Assembly (NCBI GenBank): GCA_001414345.1
Contig: LLCB01000077.1
Coordinates: 124,001 to 188,000, forward strand
Source of the DNA: Hymenoscyphus infarciens
Taxonomy: Eukaryota > Ascomycota > Leotiomycetes > Helotiales > Helotiaceae
Reading direction: 5' to 3'
DNA: 64,000 bases
Positions 46,435 to 57,500 of this stretch are shown piece by piece. A program made the position numbers and the translations under genes. The notes beneath the pieces were generated by a model. The model had not been told where the DNA came from, ran no database searches, and saw only the letters and a list, made by a program, of their open reading frames with translations. Numbering within the stretch: the stretch's first letter is position 1; each line of letters opens with the position of its first letter.

Positions 46435-48672
46435 TTACCACTTGGCTTTGTCCTTCAATATGTCCTCAGCACCCTTCATTCCCAACATGAATGTGGGTAT
46501 GACGGGGAAAGCACCGGGTGTCTTTGGGAATGCCGATCTAACGAAATTAGTACGAGTGAAAAGGAATCAGTAATAGCGGACTTACGCATCAACAACTCTC
46601 AAACCATCAACACCTCTTACTCTGAATTTGGAATCCAACACAGCCAAAGGATCTTTATCGGCTCCGATGGCAGCACTGCTCGTAGCATGATGAGACCAAG
46701 CCTGGGTCTTGATGTTATCCTTAACATCACAAGTCCGGTCACCGATACAAGGAAGTACTTCTTTGAACGGACCCAACGGTGCAGCGATAGAGTCGAAGAC
46801 TTTACGACCGAACTCAACACCCTCGGCAAGAGCTTGAAGATCTACATCGCCACCGGCCTCGAAAAAGCGAAAGTTGATATCGGGGGTATCAAGTGGGTTC
46901 TTTGAAGTGAGTCTGACAGTTCCCAAGTCATTTTGAGGATTAAATTTGACCATGGAGAAGTCGAAAATGTCTGGTCCGTCAGCAGGGACTTGATTTATCG
47001 TCTGACTTGGCCAGAATCCCCGGAATGAATTTCCAGAGAGACCAAAGAAATAAATATCTCTTTCGCCATTCACGGAAGCGCTGCTCTTGAACATGATTGC
47101 ATCGAGAGGGCCTTGAGTGTATGGTCCTTGTCCCTCATACCATGCAGAAAGAGCAGGGTCTCCTCCTGGTGCTCCATAAGTCGCTATTGGGCCAATGGAG
47201 GTGAAGTTCTGAGATGCTGTTGCGGCGACACCGTATTCAGTATTATCTTGAAGGCGTGATCCGACACCAGGAAGCTCAACAAGTACGGGTATGCCGAGAC
47301 TGGTAAGGTGGTCTTTGGGCCCTGGAGGACGTTCTCGGAGTCAGTATTGCCCTTTCTCGAATTATGTTTGAGGAGATGAGGACGGAATAGGGGTGTCTGA
47401 GGAGGAAATGGTGTCTCAATCCTCTCGAAACAACCCGAAAGAGAAAAAAATAACTCGGAGAATACACACCGATACCACTAAGCATGAGAATTTGGGGGGT
47501 GTTGAACGCGCCACCGGCAATACTAGTGTATCGTGAGCTCGGAACCTCGTTTTTGTGTCAGTGCACTTACATAACTTCTTTTCTGGCGAAAGCCCGCTTT
47601 GTGGTTGCGGCAGCTCCATTGCTTGCCTTGTATCGAGGGTCTGCTCCATAGACACTCTGACCTGCAAGGTACTCAACGCCGGTTGCTCTTGGTTTCTTTC
47701 CTTTGCTATCAAAAAGTATTTTTGTGACAAAGGAGTGGATTCCAAGAGTTAGGTTGTATTTATGGGCCCCGCTTGCAGTTTTTGTGTTCAAGACACCCAC
47801 AACTGCATCTCTTGCACTCACACGTAGACCCTTTGGACTTCTGTGAGCTGGGAAGCCAAATAATCCTGTTTGATAATCCCGATCCTTGTCGTCACTGTTG
47901 AGATCCCGCTGGAGAAGTTCGAAAATCTTGGATGGGTCTTGTCCAATTTGCTTGGCTGCTGCTTTCAAGACGATTTGTGCATTGCTCTGGTTCTTCAAAT
48001 ACTCATCACTGTTGACAGTAATATCGAGGAAGCCTTCGAATCCATGTCCGGGTGTGCCTTTAGCAACGAGATGGTTGTTCTCTAAATTGATGTAGTGTTG
48101 ACGCATTGCCTTGGCACTGGAATCTGTTAATTTTGTCCTCACGTCCATTTCAGTGTGGCTAGAACATACTTCCAAGACTTATCACCTGTAAGCGTAGCAA
48201 TATCATCCCAATCCCGATTGCTTGGGAGTGGGGCGCACATCGCATTATGTGTCGAACACCCTCCCAAAGTTCCCGTACGAGGATAGTACACACCCAACAT
48301 TGTAGCACCAGCTGGTGGGTTCGTTCCTACGTAGAATTCCCCACTTGTGGTTTTGTACACAAGATGCTCGAATTTTCGAGTGATAGCATCGTCTGAATGG
48401 TATTTAACAAAGAAGTCCCATCGGAATAAGGGATCATTGCTAGCGAGAGGGAAAAACCCGGGAACCTTTTCGTGGAGGTTTTCGCCCTGATCATCACCAG
48501 CCTCCAGCAGAAGTACTGACTCGCCTCCTTTGGCCAATTGAGCGGCTAAAGTCCCACCACCAGGCCCAGAACCGACAACAATGTAATCATATGTCTCATT
48601 CGCAGCATTGGCAAACGAAGTAAGGAATATAAGAGAAAAGAGGGTAACGAACCACATCTTGGGATGATCCAT
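46435..48672 (-). CDS. Secreted GMC (glucose-methanol-choline) family FAD oxidoreductase
   Basis: Five exons on the minus strand: 48170-48672, 47571-48116, 47470-47522, 46586-47321 and 46435-46537. Introns are 53, 48, 148 and 48 bp. The sum is 1941 nt and 646 residues with no stop. The signal peptide (MDHPKMWFVTLFSLIFLTSF) is followed by the FAD dinucleotide motif IVVGSGPGGGTLAAQLA and LLLEAGD. The GMC signatures are TLGGCSTHNAM and GAFNTPQILMLSGIG. Near the C-terminus are AWSHHATSSAAIG with the catalytic-type His and LRVVDASAFP. GMC enzymes oxidise alcohols, sugars or aromatic alcohols and release H2O2 or reduce quinones; the substrate is unknown. The position that usually holds the second catalytic His/Asn appears to be Pro (GAFPVIPTF). 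An upstream in-frame ATG at 48714 is possible, but the signal peptide favours 48672 (or 48657). Confidence 0.88.
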
Positions 48673-50030
48673 TGTGCAAGAATCCCCAAGTCGCGGAGGA
48701 AAAGAAAATGACAACAGGCGGTGATTGAGATGCTAGAAGTAGAAAGGACTTACCGACTTCTTGTAGAAAACGAGGGTTTTCACGCCCCCAAGCCTCCTCG
48801 GGCCTTCACATTTTCCATAGTGAACATGGACATGGAAATGCTTGAAAATATTGCATCAACGATTGCCAATTTAGCAATATATATTGACCGTTCTCCGGAG
48901 TCTGGGAACATAGCAACCACTTCCAATACCACGTAGTGGTACGGCACTGCGAATAAGCAGCATGGACTTCTCCCGTCGCTCTGGATTGCTGCAATGCATG
49001 TCGTCTCTGGGCCGTGTCGTGTTGCACTGCATCCTGTATTGGGAGTTGTCCTCCGTACTCGGCGTACGAGGGAAAAAAAGACCGCTTTTCTTGTCAGGAA
49101 CAGCAGTTGAACCCCGCGTTGATTAATGTAAGTATGCTTTCGAGGTTAAGTTTGCTTCGATGTCCTTCATGTGGTAGTTCATTTCTCGTCAGTTATTCAA
49201 TATATGCTTACCTTCACACGTATTTCGGCAGATATTGTTCTCTCCAATCGATACTTAGCCTCGTATGCCGTAAGCTGCTGTGCGGGTTATCTTCAAATGA
49301 GGTGAGGCGTACATTCTAGCCTAAATGTATGCGGGGGTCCGGAAGAACCGTGTGGGGCACGAAACTTCTGACAACGCCACATCACCTGCACCTCGGTGTG
49401 GCTTCCACACAATAGGTTCAAAGCAATTGAAGAAATGGATGCTAATCCTTGAAGTACTACGGATTTGTGAGAAGGGAGGCCAAAAGCGTTACCAGTGACA
49501 GCTGCTAACTTAAAATCCTCATGAGCTAAGCCAGGGCGAAATTACTACATCTGAAGTTCGCTTATTTAAAGCCCTCATAATTGCGCATAGCCTGATTATT
49601 TGCCATTTACGTACAGGTACACCTTCTTTCTATGTCCAGCATGAAGATATTACAGGTTGATTTACGATTTTGGTCTATTTTCAAAGGGGTTTTCCGTCAA
49701 AAGGTAAATTTGGCCTTTACTACGGGTTGTCACGCCATATTGACTGATCACAATATCTGCACTGTCTCTATTGCTCGAGTCACGAGATTTAGAGCAAGAT
49801 ACATTTTGAAGAAGAAAAGAAATGTATTTGCTTCTTCTTTGTAACCCTCAAAGATTATCACAAACCCCAACCACCTCCCGGCCACCCGAGCTACATGGCT
49901 TTTTGCCGAACATCAATCAGTCTAGCTTACAGAACCTTGTGAATTACATAGGAATTCGGGTCTATGGTGTCTTCAGATGAAGGCCGGGTATGATGAATAT
50001 TGATGGTGTGAGTTGAGACCTACGAAATGA
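48673..50030. other. Intergenic region with the GMC promoter
   Basis: No supported gene. Frames of 60-100 codons (48721-48936, 49014-49319, 49632-49844) carry no recognisable domain. The CT-rich and AT-rich stretch next to 48700 is probably the GMC promoter. Confidence 0.5.
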
Positions 50031-50329
50031 ACCTTCAAAATTATTGTCCAAATAGACCTCGGCACATTGTTGAAGGCAGCCCATGGTGGGTGTTGGGAAT
50101 TTGATATCAGGATTGATGCCATGGGTGATTTGTTTGACAATTTCTTGAAATGGAAGCAACTCTTCTCGTAAGAAAAGATCATTTTGGCGAATAGTCTATT
50201 TTCGGTATAATGAAGGCGCTACGTACTTTCTGGTTTGTATTTTGTTGGCTTGGTTGTCTTTGGGACTACTACTTGCTTTCTTGCAGCCTTAAATGCGTGA
50301 GACCTGCTTGCACCAGTAGATTTGAGCGC
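50031..50329 (-). pseudogene. Broken histone H3-like gene
   Basis: On the minus strand, 50329-50225 reads ALKSTGASRSHAFKAARKQV then KTTKPTKYKPES. It aligns with the H3 tail ([33 protein letters not shown]). After a frameshift, 50222-50031 reads VAPSLYRK, a TAG stop at 50198-50196, then LFLREELLPFQEIVKQI, DIKFPTPTMGCLQQ and CAEVYLDNNFEG. These align with H3 alphaN, alpha1 and alpha2 (LLIRKLPFQRLVREI, DLRFQSSAIGALQE, YLVSLFED). The C-terminal KRVTI...RIRGE part is missing or unrecognisable, and no good ATG remains. A possible N-terminal GCACGAGCACAAAAC remnant lies near 50370. The core differs strongly from canonical H3, so the parent may have been a variant H3 or the copy is old. It cannot produce a full histone as read. 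Confidence 0.78.
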
Positions 50330-50379
50330 GCTTTAATGTGAGCTATCCACGATCTATCAGTTTTGTGCTCGTGCAAGTG

Positions 50380-51094
50380 GTCTTTGTTCACACCAGGAAC
50401 TTGGATTTGGAAGAGATAACCCGGTGAAAAAGGGGAGGGGCTATTACTTACTAAGGGAAACGTCACTCCGTATTCTCGTATTCTCTTATTCTCGTTCGTG
50501 GGAAAGTAAAGTTGTTGCTGGCTATGTTGGTGTTGAGGTGAAAGAGCGCATCGACCACTTATCAGGCAGCTTTCAAAAAGGTGAATTGTTCTCACATTCT
50601 CCTCAGTTCAACTGCTTTCTCTCTCCTTCTCTCAGCCACAATGTCGTCGAGCAATTATATAGGTACTTTCAATCTATCTTGAAATTTTGATAAATACATA
50701 TGTATGTCTGGAGTCCCACCATTGCACCAAGCTTCATTTTAAAGAGAGCCACGCAGCTTTTGCCCCCGACCGGGGTGAAAACTCTAGTATTTGACCATTG
50801 TCAGATATCAAGATGTTCGAGAGCGTCTTAATTTCAACTTGAATTATAATACCCAAACGAGTCCAGGTCCAGTATTGCTCCTACAAGTTAGAGAAAGCTA
50901 AGTGGCCTAATTCAACGTCGACGGTTTCATTGTGTAATTTTCCACGAAGAGGCAATTTTAGCACTGGCGTATGTGGCTGGCGTGGTTTTTTCTTTCTTCT
51001 GAAGATGAAATGGCTTTGCATGCTGCTATCTGTAACTAGGCACGCAGCGTTCGGAGACCAAAGAATAAGACCTCAAAACTTGACTTACAAATTT
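50380..51094. other. Intergenic region
   Basis: No supported gene between the H3 relic and the ankyrin gene. The minus-strand frame 50269-50595 overlaps the H3 relic in another frame and is not accepted. Confidence 0.5.
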
Positions 51095-52337
51095 TTAGAT
51101 CATATCTCTGGTCACTGGGGGTCCAATTGATGTCGCTCTATGGCGAAGGAGCATTTGAATAACTTCAAAGCGGTCTCGTTTAAAGGCTTCATCAAGACAA
51201 ACGTTCAACCAACACTCTCCAATTCCCATATCTGCATCGAGGAGAAGACGAACAACCTTTTCACGGCCCCTTCCACATGCTATCCTCAAAGCAGTCCCAA
51301 AGACGGGTGTTTCGATACGGTCTTCTGATTTGAGCATAGTAGCAATTACTTCATCATTGCCTGATTTTGCAGCCACCTTGAAGATCTGGCATCTTTCTCT
51401 GTCCCCAAATTCGAATTTACTGAATTCTGCGCGTTCCAGTAGCGATATTACGAGTTGCGATTGACGTCCCGCCATGGCCGAAGCAATGAAACTGATATAG
51501 TCTCGTTTCGTTATGATGTAATTGGGTGTTTCATCATTTTCTTCCAATGCTATATTCACAATCTCTACTTGACCCGCGTAGCATGCTGACCTGAATGCCG
51601 CAATGTAAAGCGCAGAGGACACCCAATTGGGGTGGTAATGGAATCTCAAATCAATTCTAAGTAGATATCGTGTCGCTTCCACTTGTCCGCGAAAGGCTGC
51701 TGCATCCAAAGCCCCTCCAAAGAAAGGTCGAGCATAGGTAAGATCATCTTTTTCGGAAAGTGTATTGAACATCCTTTTCATCGCAGGGATGTCACCAGTA
51801 GCAGCAGCGGCTATGAGTGCGGCATGCGCCTCGTCTTTGGAATTCCAGAATTCTGGTTGCCCCAGAATCAATGATAAGTCCAATGTTTCTCTTCCACCAA
51901 ATTCGAAACCAGTACGCCCAAGGTCCTCAAGAAGTGCGTTGATCAGATCTTGGCCCTTCTGGACTCTCAGCGGACCCTCACTTCCAACAAGGAGATCCAC
52001 TACTCCATAGATCATATGAGACAATTGTGTCTTTCTTTCATGATCCATATCGAGTCTTGTTTTCAAGATCTTCGTAAGAAAAGTCGGAGAAATGCCGTCC
52101 ACCGCCCTCCATACTTTCTCGAAATCTGAGGGCTCGCGGCGAGAGATGGTATCGACAATTATGCAATCGAATAGTTCTATTGCTATTAGTTTTCATTTTA
52201 CATCCATACGGGGGGCATGGAGGGGCAGATTTACTGTTCACGCATCTTAGCATTAGAAATTCGTAAAGCCCAAATTCGAGGTCGTCAGCCAGGGTGTCCA
52301 CAATATTTTGACTGAGTTCGAGCGGAAGAAGGTTCAT
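51095..52337 (-). CDS. F-box-like/ankyrin-repeat protein
   Basis: Two exons, 52235-52337 and 51095-52125, are joined over a 109-bp intron (donor GTAAAT, acceptor CCCTCAG). The join gives LRCVNNFEKVWRAVDG and 377 residues. The N-terminus (MNLLPLELSQNIVDTLADD, LMLRCVN) resembles an F-box-like helix pair. The rest holds degenerate ankyrin-type repeats: ALIAAAATGDIPAMKRMF, ALDAAAFRGQVEATRYLL, AFRSACYAGQVEIVNIAL, IFKVAAKSGNDEVIATML, ALRIACGRGREKVVRLLL and CLDEAFKRDRFEVIQMLL. Such fungal proteins may be substrate adaptors for ubiquitin ligases, but this is inference. No signal peptide or membrane segment. The unspliced frames alone would give two unrelated-looking products, so the intron matters. 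Confidence 0.82.
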
Positions 52338-52725
52338 TTTGCAGTGACACGACAACTCGTCTCGCCGTGATAAGAAAGGTCGAGTAATGTGAGAATTGGA
52401 AGACGAATGAACCTTCAAAAACGATGTTGTCGTGTCGTTCGGGTCACTAAAACTCCGGCGGGGGAGGGTCATCCAATTATATTTCTTCGGCATTTCAGAT
52501 CACCAATCACTTTCGCTCCACCATCAAACCTTTATATTTATAGAGAGGATGTACGTAGAAAGCATTGGTCTTAATGGATTGTCAAAAACATCTCTGAATT
52601 GCTTTCCATCCATATAAGCAACGCATGCCAAGACATTCCCCACAAAACTTACATCCCTTCTCTGGAACTGAAACACGAAGAAGGGAAAAAATTATTAAAT
52701 TGGAAAAAATAATGAATGAATAATT
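52338..52725. other. Intergenic region between the ankyrin gene and tRNA-Gly
   Basis: About 390 bases with no supported gene. It includes the ankyrin gene promoter; the upstream in-frame ATG at 52493 is less likely as start. The A-rich stretch beside the tRNA 3' end (TTAATTTTTTC on the minus strand) includes T-runs suitable for Pol III termination. Confidence 0.5.
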
Positions 52726-52832
52726 TGCGTCTCCCGAGAATCGAACTCGGGGCCTAAGCAGGCCAACTGGTTAACCAATTTTCCATTAATCAATCATGGG
52801 AAGCTTAGATGTTACCATTACACCAAAGACGC
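52726..52832 (-). tRNA. tRNA-Gly (anticodon CCC) with a 36-nt intron
   Basis: Read on the minus strand, the acceptor stem GCGTCTT pairs with GAGACGC plus discriminator A. The D arm is GTGT/ACAT, the anticodon stem TAAGC/GCTTA with loop TTCCCAT, and the T arm CCGAG-TTCGATT-CTCGG. An intron of 36 nt (52796-52761) lies after position 37, the normal site for nuclear tRNA introns. The mature length is 71 nt without the CCA tail. A box (TGGTGTAATGG) and B box (GTTCGATTC) promoter elements are present. Confidence 0.93.
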
Positions 52833-54530
52833 ATTTCCTGAGTATCCGCTTGGTTAATTATGCTCATAAAAATGTCGCAAGTGGGGTACCTGGAATTCTA
52901 ATGCCTAAGGAGGGGTAGGCGTGGGGGCTGAGATGATCTTTGTGCATGTGGTGAGGTGTGCCCACGGTGTGCATTTCCACGGTGTGTATTTTCACAGCTT
53001 GAACCAACATTAGGTGCATTAAGTGTGCGAGTGTTGATGGTATCCATAACGCACACGATGAAATGAGTTGATAGTGCCGTATCACTTCAAAAATGGCAGC
53101 AATTACTGACTCTGGCTTTTAAGCAGTCGTTCCAGCTCAATCAAGAAGAAGATAATCAGTCAATAGTTGATCAATTTCAATTTTCAGAGCCCAGTACGGG
53201 AGATGATTTATCTATTCTTGATTCGCCAGTTCTCAACTACCGGTAAAAGGCATTATCTGCTCCCTGTGAACCCTCCCTCCCTTGATTCTTAATTCTCGCG
53301 AATTATTTGAAAATGTGGAAACTCAGCGCAGAATAAAGTTGAGCGAGAAGTACATATAAACATAGATAGTGGAAATGTTTTCCGCGACTTAGCCAAAACC
53401 ATGCACGCCGACCAATGCGATATTCACAAGGGACTTGCACGACAATACGACTGGTAAGATGATCAGCGGGCAGTTAATGATCTAAACTTTTTATCCTCAC
53501 CGGCCTTCTGGTATTGTGTGGTTTGGCCTCAGTTCTACATAAGTGATTTTCCCTATTTTCTTACCGTCAAAAATTGTGTTGTCGATAGTCTCCTCTTGTT
53601 TTTTAGAGATAGTGTCCTAACTGTGAAATCAAGTCCATCACCTGAAATCTGCTATCTGGATTGTGAGAGTCGCTAGGCTGATCGAAAAGAGGTCTATAAA
53701 GCCTTTTTTTCACTTTAGTATATATTACGAAGTGAGGCTGTTGATTCGACAACCTAAGTAGATCTTCGCGTAGCTTTGTTCATGATAGTAGTGGAGCCGG
53801 ATTATCCCCTTTGAATTTAATGCGAGTGTTGAGACGTCTGAAATCTGAAAAGAAATATTTGAAGATCGGTCAATGGTGCCACAGTTCGAAAGGTAAACGT
53901 CGGTGAGTATGACGATCAAGACTTGGCTGGAGCTTCCCTTAACCCTCCAATATTATACAATTTTTATTGATGGAGAGTCTTTCGAAAGAAACTAGTAATT
54001 GCACAGCTCTCTTGTTTCGTTTTTTAAGTTCAGTACCTTGTCAACTTACGTTGGGCGTTTAGTCTGTACAAACTACCGGGCAAACGAGTGTACGTCAAAA
54101 TTTCGACAGCAAGAGGTTCTCCAACAATAACCTACGCGTTTCGCAATTACCCACTGTATTATTCACACCCTACTCGGTGTTTCTGAAGACAAAATTCAGC
54201 CTTCTGGTTCCACTCTTTATCCACAGAGAAGAATAATCGACGTCGTTCTTGAGAACAGAATCAGCTCACATACTCAGGATTCGTGAATTCTGGAATAGGT
54301 GGATTTGGATCTGATTGGGGAAATTAGCAAGTGGGAATTTATTAAATAAAAAAAATAAAAAAGTGAGCATATCTTGAGCCTTAAGTAAACTTATATCTGG
54401 GCAATGATGGGGCAAGGAGGGTGGGAAGCTTGTATGCAGCCTCTCAAACACTTTCAAATATTACTTGCTTGTCTAAGGTTTTAATCTCTCTCAGAATTGA
54501 CGCCAAAATAATGTTTAGCAATATACTTCT
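52833..54530. other. Intergenic region
   Basis: About 1.7 kb without a supported gene. A short potential first exon at 53401-53455 (ATGCACGCCGACC... ending in a GTAAGA donor) has no partner exon that I can recognise. Other frames (53725-53919, 54266-54457) are featureless. Confidence 0.45.
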
Positions 54531-57500
54531 TGTTGAACATCTGTACCTGTTACGTGATGTGGGTCTTCCTAAACTCTCTTATATATAAGTAGAGAGTAAT
54601 TCCTCTCTAGAATTGCTTAAGTAATATAATAATATTAAACCTTATACTATCCTTTTAATAGGTTATAAGCCTAGAATTCTACCCTAGACTTATTAATTAA
54701 ATTACTACTAAGTTCTTAAATAATTCCTTAATCTAGTATAAGCGTGTTCTACTAATAGATATATAAGTTATTATGATTTAAAAACAGGATCCTTTATATC
54801 TATTATATCTAATATTACTACTCTTAATTTATCTTAATATATATTATAATAAAAGTATTAAAGTACCTAAGTACTAAAATACTAGGTTAACTCTTAACCT
54901 AGCCTATATAGCTCCTTAGTAGTAAAAAACTTAGTAATCTTAAAGAAGTTAAAAAAATACTAACCTCTTAATATACTATCTAGATAGTTTATAAAATTAT
55001 ATTAATATAAGCGAAAATTTCGAAATAAATATATTAGAAGAAATAAGGTCTTAGGAGATTACTAAGAGCTAATTTAGAATAAGTCGAGAAAGGCTAAGAG
55101 TAGCTTTAAGAAGGCGCTTCCTAGCTTATTAAATAATAAAGAAGATAAGATAGTACTTACTTATATTATACTTTAGACCTAATCTTTTTCTTTATTATAC
55201 TTAAACTCTTTTTTAAACTTATCTTAAACACTTTTATAAAGATAACCTACTTAAAGACTCTAACTATATACTCTTTAATCTAGAATCTAAATCTAAAACC
55301 GAATCTAAAACTAATACTAGCTCTAATACTACTAAATTATCCTTATTAGAAAACGAACTTCTTTCTCCTCTAAGCTCTATAAACATCTTTAGACTCTATA
55401 CTAAAGAACCTTTACCTATTACTTCTACCTTCTCTACTCCTAGCCTACCTAGCTCTTTTTAATTATATTTACTAAAAATTAAACTTAGAATAACATCTAA
55501 GAGCTTAATAAAGCTAACTAGACTAAATAGGAAAGACGAGTTATTAATAGCCTCTATATTAAAGACTACTACTACGAGTAGCTTATTATCTATAAGAAGT
55601 AGCGACTAGATGCCCTCCTAGTAGTATAAGCTATAGGTCCTAGATAAGCTACTATCTTAGAGCTAATAGTAGCTAAGAAGAAAGAATATAGAAAGGAGGA
55701 TAAAGAATAAGTTAAATTCTTAGATATTAGATCCTATATAATATATAGTAAGTATAGCTTCCTAGCTAGGAACTATATTAAGAATAATAGTAATAATATC
55801 TTATAACTTCTTATAAAACTTAAGAATAGATTTCGTTTTAAAGAATTAATATAATTTAATTAACTTATAGGCGAACTCTTATTCTTATAGCTTAACGTCT
55901 TTGTCTCTATTTAAGAGTATAACTCTTAGTTCCTCTAGATCGATTATAAGCTCTTACTTATCTTACTAGACGTTAAACTTAAGGATTCTTAGTTTAGCTA
56001 ACTCTATATATTCGGCCTTACTCTAGTATAAAACACTTTTAAAGGATATTAGGCCTAGACTTATAACTATGTTAACGATACTAGCTATATTACACCTATT
56101 AGTAAACTTATAATAGTAGTCTAAAAGGAGGAATAGTATATAACTATAGATACTAATAATATAATAATAGATATACTTACTTATAAATAATCTAGAACTA
56201 ATAAAATACTAAAATATATATACTATAGTAAAATATATTATCTAGAAGTAAACTATATTAAGAAACATCCTTACTTAAAGCTAGCTTATAATAAGTAAAT
56301 AGCTAATAAGGTAGCTATAAAAGCTATTAAATATAAGAAGCGTTCTTACTCTTAAGATAATACTTAAGATTAGAAAAAGAAGTTATAAGATAAGAATACT
56401 AAGACTACTATTATAGTATTTATAAGACTATTAGTTATTAACTAAAATAATAAAGCTAACTACTACTTTGTCTCTTATTAGGCCTAGATAGTATATCTTA
56501 TACTAAATCTTAAAGTACTAAGAGTTTTAACGTCTAAATCCTTATTATAAAGATAGATTATTAATAGTAGGTGCTCTAAATCTATCTATTACTAGAAGTT
56601 ACTCTTTATAAATCTAAGGCCTCTAGACTTTAATAAACTATAAGTAGTAGTAAGTATTAGTAGAATATAATTACCTATTATCTTTAAAGGAATAGTAAAG
56701 TTAATTATAGAAATAGAAACTAAACTATAGATACTACTACTCTCTAATATACTCTACTATCTTATTCTAGAAGCTAACCTTCTTTCTTTTTTATAGCTAC
56801 TAAATAAGAGACTCTAGGTAGACTTATAAAAAACATATAAGTATATTTAGACTCTACTAAATACTAAAACTCTATATATCTATAAACTTACTATTAAAGG
56901 TAACCTCTAGATATTACTACTAGGAACTCTTCTTAGTACTATAATTTAGCTTATAAGGTATAGAGGACTTCTAGTACTTCTAAGCTAATATAAGCTTCTA
57001 CTACGCCCTCGCCTATACTCTAAAACATCAGCTAAAGCCTAGATCGCTTATACTAATAAGCTAGTAAATATAACTTAGTATACTTACTTAGGATATATAA
57101 GTAATAAAGTAATTAAGGCACTTTATAAAAGATCTTATAGCATAGATAAAAAGACATATATAGAAGGCTATATCTATACTACCTATATAGAAGAGCGTAT
57201 AAAATCAGTTCCTTATTTAAGCTATATAGAGCTTAGACGTTATTCTATAGAATTAGTATATATAGACGTTATAGAACCTCTAAAACCTAGACTATTTAGT
57301 TTTTAATACTAGGTATACTTTTACTATAATAAAACAAAAGACGTAGAAGCCTATAATATAAAATATAAAAGTAATATATTAGCCTATTTTAAGGAATATA
57401 AGGCTACCTATAAACGCTTTAAATAATAGATCTATTATATTTATAGTAATAATAAGAGTAAATATATTAGTATTATTCTTAGTAAATATCTTAAGAAAGA

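Noticed and set aside
46369..46905. 178-codon plus-strand frame
   Set aside because: Antisense of GMC exons 4 and 5, whose minus-strand reading has clear family motifs.
48117..48169. Possible frameshift in the GMC gene after LTGDKSW
   Set aside because: A 53-bp GTATGT...CCAG intron joins the frames and gives the expected sequence.
53395..53460. Possible short first exon (MHADQCDIHKGLARQYDW then GTAAGA)
   Set aside because: No downstream exon in a compatible frame could be recognised.
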